Shown here: in pieces, positions 43,736 to 55,979 of the stretch | Position numbering within the stretch: the first letter of the stretch is position 1 | Layout: every line of letters starts with the position of its first letter | Source of the DNA: Adiantum capillus-veneris | Taxonomy: Eukaryota; Streptophyta; Polypodiopsida; Polypodiales; Pteridaceae | Assembly (NCBI GenBank): GCA_014529385.2 | Contig: CM043949.1 | Span: 144,380,850-144,444,849, forward strand | Direction: 5' to 3' | Length of the DNA: 64,000 bases | Program-made: the position numbers and the translations under genes | The notes under the pieces: model-generated | Told to the model about the DNA's origin: nothing | The model's input: the letters and a program-made list of their open reading frames with translations, nothing else | Databases searched by the model: none

Positions 43736-44818
43736 AGCTACACTTCACAGTAGTTTACTTTCTCGGGAAAAATTCGGCAGAGTTTCCCCTGTAAACTGAC
43801 CTCTGAACCAATATCAACCTGTCAAATGAACCAAGAAAGCTTCAGATTCTGCAAAAATTTTGGCAGTCTCCTTTGTAAAATGGCTCTGGTGTACTCAAAA
43901 AACAGACCAAAAACAACTCAAAAAACCACTGTCTCTCTAACACTGTAAGCTGTGGGTAAACCTGTCCTGCACCTGTACTGTCTCTCACTGTCCTGTCACT
44001 ATCCTGTAAGCATAGACTGCGACAATGCCTCAACGGCAGTAAAGCAAAGATGCAATCCCAACTGTCTAACTCATAGTCAATACATCCTAGGTTCCTATCT
44101 AAGGGTGCTCGAGGGATCGCTCCAAGACCTGTATCACCGAAAGGATCTCAACATTCGAGAATCCCCCAGCTCAATAAAACCTCACTCGACCCTCAACAAA
44201 AGCTGCAGTAAATCTAACAATACATAGACTTCCCACAAAGTCATACATCCACAAATTTCCCACTATATGTTGTAACCGCTGCGGCGGTTGTTTGCTGCGT
44301 GACTCACAGCCAGCAAATCCTCAACAGACATACATCATCTCTGACAATACATCCCATGTGGAAGTACCTGCAATGTCAGGATGAAATCTGGAATATCAAG
44401 CAGCAAACACAAGCTACCTGATGAACTAGTGGATGTCGCCTACAGTCTGTGTGTAGATGCGCCCGTGTCGTATGTGACACGCCTCCAAGAATTGTGAGCC
44501 ATCCTTCGATGTGTAGACAGCCACAAATCAGCACTCTGGGAGTGTTGATATCCTCAGCACCTACAGTCGTAGGCCAAAACCCCAAATTTGCAGAGTCGAA
44601 TCTGCACCCGCCAAGACCACGTAGTCGAAAATGGCCTGCGCAGAGCTTTGTCGAAGCCGAACAGTGGCCGAGATGACCTCAGAATGAAATTCTGAGAATA
44701 CCAAGCCCTTCGGGATGTCCCACAAGATTTGGGGCCGTGTCTTCGCCTGTCGAATCTCACTCCAATCTGAGCAGGTGACTCTGGCTACCTGAAAATGTTG
44801 CCCCGAGCCTCGATCTAA
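43736..44818 (-). other. C2 5' leader
   Basis: About 1.08 kb between primer site and Gag ATG. No coding signal; some short pyrimidine tracts. Confidence 0.6.
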
Positions 44819-44830
44819 GCTCTGATACCA
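44819..44830 (-). other. Primer-binding site of C2
   Basis: TGGTATCAGAGC on the element strand, two bases from the LTR end at 44833. Confidence 0.85.
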
Positions 44831-44832
44831 GT

Positions 44833-45026
44833 TGAAGGAGTACGAGCGGAAGTGCGACGCGAGAGAGAGAGTGCGAGAAGAAGAGCACGACGATATGGTG
44901 AACTCGCTCTACTGTAATGTGTAGAGCATAGTGAGTTCTTATTAGGTTTTTACAAAAGAATATGTGTGCATACCTGGCGGCCCGCCCACTTACCTGGGCG
45001 ACCACATTGGGCTTTATACCCCAACA
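44833..45026 (-). repeat. 5' LTR of C2 (long form)
   Basis: TGAAGGAGTACG to TACCCCAACA, 194 bp. It includes an 85-bp block (about 44916-45000) absent from the other LTR. Confidence 0.85.
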
Positions 45027-46089
45027 AACCCCCCCCCCCCCCTCAGCATTAGACCAACCTTCCCTTGGCGTTTTCTTCACAAAATCCTCGCCTACAAGCT
45101 TCCAGCCCTTAGCGTTTTCTCCCACAGCATACCATCGCCATAAGCCTCGTCTCTGGAGTTTTCTCCACAACAACCACTGCCAGCCCTCAGTGTTTTTACT
45201 CAACGCTAGGCAGCCAGCATGGATCAGCGTTTTGTAGCAGTTTTTAAAAAGCATGAACCTCACCCTATGGTGGAGTTTTTGCAACAAGTTTGCAGCCCAT
45301 AAATTGCAGCCATAGTCAGCAGTCCCTCAACGTTTTGACATCAGCCTATTGGCATTTTTGTTCCCAGCAGGCCAACGTTTCGGCAAGGATCAGGGGCAGC
45401 CAGCGTTAGTGCATTTGCAGCCCAACCGCGTCAAAGTGCACAGCGTTTTCAGCCTATGACATAGAAGCACATCAGCCCCAGATCGGTTGCAGAAGTTCCC
45501 CCAAGTTTAGCCTCGAAAAACGCAGCCAAAACAGTCATTTTCAGCCACCGAAACAGTCCCGAAATTAAGCGATTAGAAGATCTCAGATTTCAGCCATCAA
45601 GTCGTCGTCATCGGCGTAGTCCCATTGCATCAGTCCATTGCATACACATTGTACACCTTTGTGCAATCAAAGTAGACCACTCTCGTCGGCGAGAGTGGGG
45701 CCTTCAGAGGAGGGTTTTACAACCTCTCGGGTGTCGTATCGCTTCTCTCTCCTTCTCTCAGTCTCACTCACTTGCACGCACAATATCCACTCACTTTGTT
45801 CGTGATCATAGCACTCTCCATAAGACGGAAAGCTCTCTCTTTCCCTAAGAACTAAAGGAACCTTGAGCAATAAAGATCACTAATCTTGAGAAAAAACAAC
45901 ATTCATTCCGTTGCACCTTACATGAAACTACTCTTAAGTGTCTGGACATGGACGGTCTGCGAACACAATCACAAAGGTGCTAGAACACTTCCTAAGGTAA
46001 CTGAACCCTTGTCATGAAGTAGCTTATTTACATGCACATAGGGCTAGATGTGCATGTGACATCCCCTCCTTTTTAAAGTGAGGTACTGG

Positions 46090-47462
46090 TACCGAACTGT
46101 ATGGCGTCGAGGGAGATCGCCAACAGCCTCTGGAATCCTGGGAAGGACTTTTTGTCGGCCCACTCAGATGCATGGATCATGTGATACTTGAACTTCATAA
46201 AGGTCTGCAACGCTTGCTTCTTTGAGCCGCGCCGAAAGCGAGACAATCATCTGAGGCTGCTTCAATGATCCAACTGCGTCTATGGACGTAGGTCCACCTT
46301 CATCAAGAATTTCTGAGGAGGAAAATTCCTAAAACCACTTCTAACACAAAAACATAAACATACCCATGGCATGTAGAGTGACTGGAAAAAAAACTATTCT
46401 TCAGAAAAAATGTGCATGCAATGCAGATGAACAAAGTGACGAGTGTCAAACCATTTATCAAACATACGCAAACCGTGAGATCGAATCTTGACTTTCTGAT
46501 CCAAATCTATCGACTATGACAAAGCACAATGGAAATGCCGATGCTTGATGGTCAATCTTTCTTGTGCTCTGTCAGATACTGTGTCATGCCAAGGAAGAGA
46601 CATGGAATGTCAATTCCTTGAATGCAAACATTGCTTCTTTTCAAGAGAGTCCCGCATACATCCGTGCTCATCCATGAGTGAATCATGTGCATCGTACAAT
46701 ACGGCATGCCTGTAGAAAGGGAATACGTAAAGACGGTGATGAAAATACAAGAAACAATCACGAATGAAACACTCGAATAATGTGTGCTGACTAATCGTAC
46801 AAACACATAATACTTCCTGAGAGGGTTCTTTGGACCTTGACGCAAGAGTCAAGATCGGTTCTGCGTGATTGATCGAATCCGCAATGAGGTTAGCTTCACT
46901 AGAAAAAGCATCAACTAAACCATCATCCTTGTGAACAATCACATCTTTATCCTGCAAATCACGTGTGTCATGTTGTGGAAAAGAAAAGATTGAGAGAGTC
47001 TCCTTCTCCTGTTTCTTTTCAATTATCGCCTGCACATTAGAAATGAGAGATGAAGAATGAACAACTTCCTCCCCACGAATGACAATGGGAGAGTCACTTT
47101 TGGCATTGAAATTATGAGTATTTTCCGCCCAATCAATGAGAGGGTTCTGCTCACGAAACCATCGAATGCCTAAAAGCATATCACATCCTGAGAGAGGAGA
47201 CACTACAAATTTTCTACGGAAGGACACTTGTTGAACCATGAATAACACATCAAGGCACTCTCCTGTAATGAGAGTCTCCATCCCGGGAGCGAAGCCCGAC
47301 ACCTCGAAAGGAGATGTCATGCTAACCTCCAAGCGGGCTCTTTTCGACAAGAGTCACTAATCACATCATACATACTGCCTGGATTAAATAATATGACAAA
47401 CGCTGACCCTTCACATGACCATAACACTTAATGAGAGACTCCTCATTGGGAGGATCATGAGA
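46090..47462 (-). pseudogene. Family-B protease and C-terminal region (B5)
   Basis: Protease: AFVILFNPGSMYDVISDS (active site Asn-Pro-Gly-Ser, about 47360-47420), then MVQQVSFRRKFVVSPLSGCD and MLLGIRWFREQNPLIDW. A spacer follows, KQEKETLSIFSFPQHDTRDL and HKDDGLVDAFSSEANLIADS, then SHSMSLPWHDTV in a shifted frame (46600) and the chromodomain-like end MKFKY...SEWAD. No RT or integrase core lies between. Same order as B6, so the absence is ancestral. Confidence 0.75.
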
Positions 47463-47676
47463 TGTAACAAACTTGGACACTCCAAGACGAGAATCTACTA
47501 CGACACCACAAATAATCACTTCAAAACAATTCACAGTTCACAATTGATTCGACACTAGCCCGGCGGAGTTTCGTGCCTAGAGATATTGGCCCCAAAGACT
47601 GACACCCCTTTCGTGCATCGTCAGCAGGGTCCCCAATTCCATTTCTGCCCACCATGCCTGTTTCCGGCCAAAGGGG

Positions 47677-47713
<37 letters not shown>

Positions 47714-48425
47714 GGCTGCCACGTCACAGGTTTGTGACATACCCCCCTCTTGAAAGCATTGTAATCGCCCTCGATTACGCCTACAAAACAGACAAAAGCC
47801 ATAAACTGTCTTAGCAGACACTGACTGTTAGTACCTATGCATTAGGAACACACATCTAGCACATGTACCAATCGACAGTCACACCACACGACATCACAAG
47901 ACATCACATGACAAATCACATTCAACATTCATTCGGATCTCAGACCATGATTTATCAGCAATGCAATTAGCAATTGCATCTAGATCCACTCAAGACCTCA
48001 TAGATGCCCGATTGACTAATCCCTATTGCAACCATGCCTATCGAGATCATTCATACCAAAATGCTGCAGTCATTTCGTCTATCAGTTCCTGCACTTAAAC
48101 AAGTCAAGAACAAATCAGTTTCATATTATCCGGAATTCCATTTCATAAAGTCATACAGCAGAATACGTCAGCTCTCAATATCCTTGAAGCTCAAAGAGAC
48201 ATCAGTGGCTCTAGTATTCAAAAATCCAGGCATCTGTTGACAAAGGAGCGGAGTAACTCCTGTAACAGACTTGGACACTCCAAGTCGAGAATCTACCACC
48301 ACACCACAAATAATCACTTCAAACAGTTCACAATTGATTCGACACTGGCACGGCGGAGTTCCGTGCCTAGAGATATTGGCCCCAAAGATTGGCGCCCCTT
48401 CCGGTATTTCTTTTTGTATTAATCT
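47463..48425 (-). mobile_element. Truncated family-A gypsy remnant (copy A3)
   Basis: Left LTR 47463-47736 (TGTAACAAACTTGG to GGTTTGTGACA) has a large central deletion and a (GT)n run at 47682-47709. The 3' untranslated region follows (47737-48258), then directly a second partial LTR (48259-48425, TGTAACAGACTTGG). All coding sequence and the primer site are gone. Confidence 0.8.
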
Positions 48426-49642
48426 GTTGATAGCCGTTTTTCGGCTCTCCATAATTGCCATAGTAAGTTACTCCACCCTACCAAATTCACCCAAACGCTA
48501 TGGCTATCCCTACCATTTCACTGTACATAGGCGTGTGTGAGTTAGGGGGCTTTTCCCATATCTTCTTAAAAACCCTCAGCTAGCTAGTCACTGGGCTAGT
48601 TGAACCAAAAAAATAAAAAAATAAAAAAATAAAAGTATATTATGGCCTCTTTGTGTGTAAATATTTCATTGTATATATGGCCTAAATATAGGGATTTTTA
48701 TAATTATTTTGGTATTTTATTTAAATATTTCTACTTAGGTGTGTTTTATTAAACCTATGTACACCTTCTTTCATCCTCTTACACCATGATTATATTTTTT
48801 GTCAATATGTACATACTCTAACTTCATATTTTTCCTTTATACAAATCACTCCCACATTTTCACCCTCACCCTCGTGAAAACAAAAAATTGATTTCTACTC
48901 ATTGGTTACGTTTATTATATTATTTACTTGCATACCTTTTCCTCCTTCACCCAAAATAATTCAAGGAGGGACCATATCATATGATTCCAATATCTTTCCA
49001 TATCCATAACTCCTCCATATTTTTATTATTATTTTTACTCATTATTCTAACACCATGTGCTCATTGAGCAAAAGTCCATGAATAGTCCATACACTAGTCC
49101 CACCGTGTATATATTTCTTTATTCACCAATAATCTTCCTCCATGCATGGGTCAAGGGCAACTTGGATACTTTGTATTATAATATGACAAAGGAGGGGCTC
49201 ACTCTTGGATGCATTGTACAAATTCAACAAAGGAGGGGGCCACTAAAAGACTTTTGCAGGCATAAAAAACAGGCTTTTTGGTGAGAATTTTGGCACCTAT
49301 CTCCACTCCGAATTTGGAGCGGTGGTCAAAAGAGAAAATGTAGCCCACGCTCTGAATAATCACCTCAAATTTTTTCATGATTTTTGGAGCTACCAGCAGT
49401 GAGCTATGATTTTTTTAGTGGACCCCAGTCTGCCCACTTTTCTCACAAGTAGCCCTTAGTCTTCTCTCACCCTTCCACACACCTACTCACTCTTACACAT
49501 CCCTCCCTCTCCTTCCCTCACTCAAACCTGCAATTTCCATGGCTTCTCCCACCCTCTTCACCATTACCCTTCTCTCTCATCCTCACCTCACCTCAAGACA
49601 TGTGTATAGTAACACTCTCACCTCAAGACATGTGTATAGTAA

Positions 49643-49682
<40 letters not shown>

Positions 49683-49839
49683 ACTTACTTTCACCTTATC
49701 TACCATCAATAATGCTCTCTTTTGAGCCCACACCCATGACTCAAGCAGACAAAGAAGGCCCGCAATGTTTTGATATTCAAAAAAATCATAATCCTGATTT
49801 GTTAGCTTGCAAATTAGGATTTCCAATAATCTTTATGAG
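48426..49839. other. AT-rich region without recognised gene
   Basis: Contains A-rich (A7T)n at 48607-48634, long AT tracts to about 49060, a 34-bp tandem duplication (CACCTCAAGACATGTGTATA, 49588-49651) and (CT)n at 49648-49680. I see no coding signal or element boundary. Confidence 0.5.
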
Positions 49840-50696
49840 GGGTCTCCAACCTATAAATAGACCCCTCTCCTTCTTGTAAAACAACCTCCAATATCTCACA
49901 TAGCACCCCAACACTCTATGCGTGAGGAGAGACTTAGGTGTAGCAACCACTTGTGAGCTTCACTCTTGGTGTGAGAGAAGCCTTCAAGCTACACATTGTA
50001 AGTGAGAGAGCGTGAGTTCCACAAATCTCAAAACCACTATTGTATATGCTCCTTCATCATCAATAAATTGAGGTTTGGTGCATCAAAGGCGTGATTCGAC
50101 GTTCAAATCTTCGTCCTTCCATTTGTGCAATACAGTTTGGTGAATTCAAGGTGACTTGTGTATTTGAGTTTTTATCGGTTGATCTTGATTTTAAAGTGTT
50201 TTAGTCTGTTTTTCATTGCCAGTTTTGTGTCCATTGTAAGAGGGTATTGTGGTGAGAGGTCTCCCGCACCCTAAGACAGTGTGTGTGTGTTTTGGCAATG
50301 ATTAGCAATCACTAAGCATTGAGTGAGTTTTGTACAAGTTCTACGATAGCATCGTAACGAACCATCTCCATTTGCAAGTCACAAATAAGGTATTACGCAA
50401 GATCCTTTCCTCTCTCTCTTCCCTTTGCTCTAGCTCTCTCTGGTCCATTTCATGTGTGTCTTGGTGTGAGGTTGCTTGTGTGTGTTGTGTGGTGCATCTT
50501 CTTGGTTGTACCAAAATCTCTCTTGCGTCCTAGTTCGCATACCATAACTAGGTGGTGCCCCTATCTTGTTTGGGTTTGACTGTGGGTTTCTTGTTGTGTT
50601 GTGCTTGTGGTTGCCCCAGCCCCAATTGAGCAGCACGGGAGCCTTGAGGGGTGTTTAGAGGTCGCCTCTCTTGTTGCCCGCCCCGGACCGCCTCAC
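49840..50696 (+). promoter_or_regulatory. LTR-like promoter segment
   Basis: CCTATAAATAGACCCC (49851-49866) is a good TATA box. 210 bp downstream is CATCAATAAATTGAGG, a polyadenylation-type signal. GT-rich stretches follow, and GGTGGTGCCCC (50551) could be a primer site. It resembles the U3-R-U5 layout of a plant LTR, but no second copy is in the window, so boundaries are unknown. Confidence 0.35.
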
Positions 50697-53005
50697 TGTG
50701 TTCAAAGTACAAGAGTTCAGGTAGGCACTCACACTCAGACTCTATGTCCCGATGCCCTGAGTTATAAGGCCTACCCGCTTATTTGAAGGTTTTACGAAGG
50801 GATGCTAAAAGTAGAGCCCAAAAACTGAAAATCAAAAAACCCAAATAAAGCAAAGGCTCTTTTTTCTCTCTTGCTTGTAAAATAAAGCAAGTTCCAAAAG
50901 CTGCCCATAAATAGCTTTTAAAATAAAGCAGAAGAGCTCTCTCTCTCTCAAATATGCGTAGCCGAAAAGCAGTAAAAACTGCCGCAAATCAGTGCCACGT
51001 CATCAACCGAAAAAGCTACCGCAAATCACGGAATTCTGTATAAATGCCACGTGTCCATGCTTCCGTAATTTCCTGCCTGTCCATACATAGCCTGTCACGT
51101 CAACATTCAGCTGCAGCCTGCAAGAGTGTGTGTGTCAGGGTTATGCCACGTCACCATTTTGTGACATACCCCCCTCTTGAAAGCATTGAAATCGCCCTCC
51201 ATTACGTCTGCAAAACAGACAGAAGCCATAAACTGCCTTGCCAGACACTGACTGTTAGTACCGTCGCACTAGGAACACACATCTAGCACATGTACCAATC
51301 GACTGTCACATCACACGACATCACAGGACATCACATGACAGATCACACTCAACATTCATTCGGATCTTAGACCATGATTTATCAGCAATGCAATTAGCAA
51401 TCGCATCTAGATCCACTCAGGACCTCATAGATGCCCGATTGACTAACCCCTATTGCAACCATGTCTATTCGAGATCATTCAGACCAAAATGCTGCAGTCA
51501 TTTTGTCTGTCAATTACCGCACTAAAAAACAAGTCAAGAACAAATCAATTTCATATTCCGGGATTCCATTTCATAAAGTCATACAGCAAAATATTGTCAA
51601 CTCTCAGTACCCCTGAAGCTCAAAGAGACATTAGTGACTCTAGTTTTCAAAAATCAAGGCATCTGTTGACAAAGGAGTGGAATCACTCCCCTCTTGTGCA
51701 AACCCACTGCACAAGATCTCCAGCCAAGCTGAATTCTGGGTTCCATTTGGAATAAACTATGCTAAACCAAAAGCTTCAAAGTAAAGGTTCACAATCTGAG
51801 GAGTATCTGCTAGGTCCTCCTCCTACATCCACTTCGCACCAATGCACGATAGTTCTTAAATTTAACCAAGAACCGCCTTCGTACTTTACCCTTAATCTTT
51901 CTGTCCTTATGTGCCAAAATCTAATCAGGAACAAGGATCTGCTCGTTTTCCTCCACTTCGGGTTGCTCATTGGACTCCCTATCTTCGGGCACATCACCTT
52001 TAAAAGGTTTCAAGAGACTCACATGAAATGCATTGTGAATCCTCCATGTGTCAAGCAGTTTCAGTCGGAAGGAGACATCGTTGATCTTTTCGGAGATCTG
52101 AAAGGTCCATAGTATCTCATACTAAGCTTTGAAAAAAGCCTCTCCTTTCCCTTTTTCTTTCTCAGGCGTGACTTCTCAAAACGTAAGAGCACCCAATCAT
52201 CCTTCTTCAATTTCAAATCGCGTCGATGGCGATCTGCTGCCTTTTTCTATCTTTCCTGAGATTTCTGCAAAGCCTCGCGAACCTTGGCAAAAGCGCTGTG
52301 TCTAAGTCGCGCGTATACTCATCAGCTTCAAAAATCTTATCTTTCGTGCTTAGGAAGGGTGGAACCTTCATAGCACCTTCAATAATCTCAACTGGTGCCT
52401 TCCCCGTCGAAGAGTGTATCGTGTTGTTGTAGGAAAATTCCACCAAAGGTAGATACTTTTCCCATTGAGTCTTCTGATCCGAGATATAAGACTTCAATAA
52501 ATCTAAAACCACTGAATTGGCAATCTCAGATTGCCCGTCAATCTGCGGGTGGAAAGATGACGAGAAGTGCAACCGCGTGCCAATGTTCTACCAAATTGCC
52601 TTCCAAAACAAACTCGTAGATCTGGGGTCCCTGTCGGAGACAATCGTCTCGGGCATGCCATGTAATCTGAAAATCTGGGCCACAAACAGTCTCGCTAAAT
52701 GATCCGGCTTGACTATTTTCTTCACTGGAATGAAATGAGCCTGCTTGCTAAATCTATCAAATTTCAATAACAGTCCAGATACCATCGTGACTACTCTGTG
52801 TTCTCGGGAGATCAAAAAATGAAATTCATTGCAATAGTTTCCCATGGGCAAGTGGGTATGGACAAAGGCTGTAACAATCCCTGTGCTTTATGCCTGTCAA
52901 ACTTGACCTTTTGGCATACCAAGCAACTGCGCAAAAACTCGTCCACATCCTTCTTGAGTCTCGGCCAAAAGAAGTATCTCTCTACCCCTTTCAAGGTGGT
53001 AGATT
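50697..53005 (-). mobile_element. Truncated family-A gypsy (copy A4)
   Basis: Partial 3' LTR (50697-51166, ending GTGACA), polypurine tract (51167-51182), 3' untranslated region, then the integrase tail and core to 53005. The U5 end of the LTR and everything upstream of integrase are missing. Family-E sequence abuts at about 53006. Confidence 0.85.
51790..53005 (-). pseudogene. A4 integrase and chromodomain
   Basis: Zinc finger end CLVCQKVKFDRHKAQG (about 52890-52940), core FSKQAHFIPVKKIVKPDHLA, ETIVSDRDPRSTSLFW, FHPQIDGQSEIANSVVLDLL and KYLPLVEFSYNNTIHSSTGK; tail KDKIFEADEYTRDLD. The chromodomain is scattered over frames (51800-52130). Frameshifts near 52760, 52570 and 52300. It is closely matched by A5 at 61230-62499. 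Confidence 0.88.
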
Positions 53006-53517
53006 TGGGCTTTTGTGTCGTTTTTAGGCATAAAGTTTAAGCAGTGTTGTTAGTCCCTCGCCGAATCCATCCTACACAAATGACATGACACAAGCCATAC
53101 TCACACAAAAACAAGCATAAAGAGCGAACATTAGACTTCATAGAACGGGCCCACCCCCGAGCCTAGGAGCCTGCAGCCAACGGGCTAGCGTCTACCTCAA
53201 GGGTTGGTGTCCCATACCACCAAGCCCACACCCAGCGAGTGAGTGGGTAGAGATGCAAGGGCTCTATAGTCCAAGTGTGGTGATCACACAAGATGGCTCA
53301 CAAATGAGACCTCAGTTCTATTTATAGGACTTCTTGAGCACGTTGTATATCAAGCGTACAGATCATGTACTTCTAATCATTGTTCTCTATATTGATGACA
53401 TGTTATTCCCTAGATCCAATGAGGGAAATATTTCAGATTTTAAGGCTCATTTGACTGCCTCTTTTGAAATGTCAGATTTGGGCTTTTGTGTCATTTTTGG
53501 GAATAAAGTTTAAGCAG
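53006..53517 (+). pseudogene. Copia RT fragments with duplicated family-E unit
   Basis: 53006-53040 encodes DLGFCVVF. 53360-53515 encodes SLYIDDMLFPRSNEGNISDF and FEMSDLGFCVIFGNKV (copia RT around the YxDD block). Each DLGFC stretch runs into the same sequence (GTTGTTAGTCCCTCGCCG), so an RT-plus-family-E unit is present twice: 53006-53340 and 53473-53755 continued at 59711. Confidence 0.7.
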
Positions 53518-53755
53518 TGTTGTTAGTCCCTCGCCGGATCCATCCTGCACACATGACATGACACAAGCCATACTCACACAAAAACAAGCATGAAGAGTGA
53601 ACATTAGACTCCATAGAACGGGCCCACCCCCGAGCCTAGGAGCCTGCAGCCAACAGGCTAGCCTCTACCTCAAGGATTGGTGTCCCATACCACCAAGCCC
53701 ACACCCAGCGGGTGCGTGGATAGAAAGGCTCTATAGTCCAAGTGTGGTAATCACA

Positions 53756-54984
53756 TGTTAGGTGCAGCGGAATGAATGTTTGAACTTTGCTCAAGATGAG
53801 TGCTCCGAACTGTGCTCAAGGTTCCTTTTTGTTCTTATGGAAGGGAGAGCCTTCCGTTCTTAATGAGAGAGTGCAATGATCACAAACAAAGTGAATGGAA
53901 GTACATGAGACTGAGAGATAGAGAAGAGAATACAACACCAGAGACATTGTTAAACCCTCCTCCGAAGGCCCCACTCTCTATGGCCAGAGCGGTCTACTTA
54001 TGATTGCACAAATCTCTACAATGCTTGGACTTGCCGACGATGAGGACGACGATGAGACGGGCTGAAATCTGAAAACTCTAAGGCTGAAATCTGCAAATCT
54101 TTATCTGCTCAATTTTGACTCTATGTAGGTGACGATGTCGATGGCGACGATGCGACGACGACGCGCTGAAAACGTAGATGCTGAAATCTGCGTTTTCCGG
54201 GCTGAATCTATAAACCTTGCGGAAACTGACCGTGCGGCGAGGATCTGCTGCGGGAAAACTGAAAACGCAGATCTTAAGGCTGAAAACTGAAAACGCTAGT
54301 CTAAAGGCTGAAAACTGAAAACGCTGGTCTTATGGCTGATTCTGTCGCGATGATCTGCAAAAACGCTAGGGTTGTTCTGAAAACCAAAACCGCTAGGGCT
54401 GATCTTGGTCCTGCTATCGCCGGTGGTTCTACAAATGCAAAACGCTAGGCTGATCTATTGTGTCGTGATGACGCCGAGGCTGATCTGCTGTGCACAAGGG
54501 GAGGGCACAAAACGCCAGGGCTGATCTGATGCAAAAACGCTAGGTCCTCAGATGGCTGAAAACGCTAGGCTGCTGCGGGTGTTGGTCTTGCTGAGAAGTT
54601 GCCTGTTGAGCAAGGTGCTCTTGCTGCCTCTTCTGCCAGAAAGTGCTAGCGCTAGGTTTTTATTTATACAAACTTAGCAAAATTGCCCTACCTACTTCCC
54701 AACAAAAGTCACTTAAAAATAATAAGTGAACAATGTCAAAAATAAGAAAAATAGGTCTATGCACTGTAAAAATGCTACTGATGGGATCTGACTTGAATCT
54801 GATGGTCATGCTGTGTGCAACCAGAGGATATGCATCTAATCTAAGTGTCTGGACATGCACGGTCTGCGAACAGACTCACAAAAGTGCCAAATCACTTCCT
54901 ATTCTAGACTGACTTGACTGAACTGAACCCTGGTCATGCTGTAGCTTGTCCACGGACACATAAGGTTGGATGTGTCACGTGACA
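53756..54984 (-). repeat. 3' LTR of B6
   Basis: Direct repeat of 58491-59705. AAAACGCTAGG motifs between 54150 and 54580. Confidence 0.92.
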
Positions 54985-55004
54985 TCCACTCCTTTTCAAA
55001 GTGA

Positions 55005-55979
55005 GGTACTGGTACCGAACTGTATGGCGTCGAGAGAGATCCCCAACAGCATCCAGGATCCTGGAAAGGACTCTTCGCCGGCCCACTCTGATATGTGGGT
55101 CGTGCGATACTTGAACTTCATAAAGGTCTACAACGCTTGCTTCTTTGGGCCGCGCTGAAAGCGACACGAAGTCTTTTGTGGCTCCTCCGATCCTTCAACT
55201 TCGTCGAGAGTCATGCTGCTTCCTTCTTCAAGAATCTCCATGGCGGAAAATTCCTGAAACCACTTCCAACACAAAAACATGAACATACATATTCCATGTA
55301 AAGTGACTGGAAAAAATCTTGTCTTCCTCAAAGACTGTGCATGCAATGTAGATGAACAAAGAGACGGAGTGCCAAACCGTTCACCACACGCACGCAAACA
55401 ATGAGATCGAATCTTTCTCTTTTGATCTAAAGCAATCAACTGTGGCAATTCACAACAGAAATGCCCATGCTTGGTGCTCATACTGTCTTGTGCTCTTTCT
55501 ACAACTGTGTCGTGCCAAGGAAGAGACATGGAATGTGACTTCCTTGAATGCATACTTTTCAGCTTTTCATGAACAATCCGCATACATTCGTGCTCATTCA
55601 TGAGTGAAAAGTGCTCAACGTACAATATGTCATGCCTAGGAAAAGGGATCACATAAAGACGCTGACTAAAATACAGGAAACGATCACGAATGAAACGCTC
55701 GAACAATGCGTGTGTATCAATCATGCGAACACATAATACTTCCTGTGAGGGTTCTTTGGATCTAGGCTCGAGAGCCAAGATCACTACTTCTTGAAGGGTC
55801 GAATCTTCCTGTGGGGGTTCTGTGGACCTCAACTCAAAAGCCAAGATCGGTTCTTCGTGATTGATCGAATCTGCAATGAGGTTAGCTTCACTAGAGAAAG
55901 TATCAACTAACACGTCATTCTTGTGAACAATCACATCTGTCACAAAAATACGGAAGCGTAAACTAACGTTTAATTGCAC
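55005..55979 (-). pseudogene. Family-B C-terminal region (B6)
   Basis: Open 55128-55979. DVIVHKNDVLVDTFSSEANL and IADSINHEEPILA match B5; YVIPFPRHDILYVE, SHSMSLPWHDTVVERAQ, KIRSHCLRACGERFGTPSL, LHAQSLRKTRFFPVTLHG and FQRGPKKQAL match B1 and B5. A frame change at about 55130 leads to the chromodomain-like end. The ATG and first residues come from the inserted solo LTR. Conservation among three diverged copies suggests it was once translated. Confidence 0.7.

Larger units (their letters stand above)
31304..45026 (-). mobile_element. Ty1/copia retrotransposon C2
   Basis: Very short LTRs (31304-31412, 109 bp; 44833-45026, 194 bp) with ends TGAAGGAGTACG and TACCCCAACA. Primer site 44819-44830, minus orientation, and a polypurine tract at 31413-31428. 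Gag, protease, integrase, RT and RNase H are in copia order. Element D sits between integrase and RT. Flanks ACCCC and AACCCC in a C-run are an imperfect target duplication. Confidence 0.9.
30876..45922 (+). mobile_element. Family-B solo LTR (copy B4), interrupted by copia C2
   Basis: Plus-sense LTR from TGTCATGTGACAC (30876) to TTGCACCTTACA (45922), split by C2 at 31303/45027. It is flanked by TGAAA (30871-30875 and 45923-45927). With one LTR and no internal region it is a solo LTR. It sits head-on inside an LTR of its own family. Its right part (45040-45560) shows the AGCGTTTT repeats. Confidence 0.88.
30081..47462 (-). mobile_element. Family-B LTR retrotransposon, outermost of a nest (copy B5)
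   Basis: 3' LTR is 30081-30875 continued at 45928-46061 (TGTAAGGTGC to TGCATGTGACA), followed by the polypurine tract (46062-46077) and internal sequence to 47462. The 5' LTR is missing: family-A copy A3 begins at 47463. The LTR is split by an opposite-strand family-B solo LTR with duplication TGAAA. Coding content is protease plus the C-terminal region. Confidence 0.85.

Noticed and set aside
45602-45870. Apparent gene with a pyrimidine-rich leader
   Set aside because: It is the reverse of a family-B LTR (solo LTR B4).
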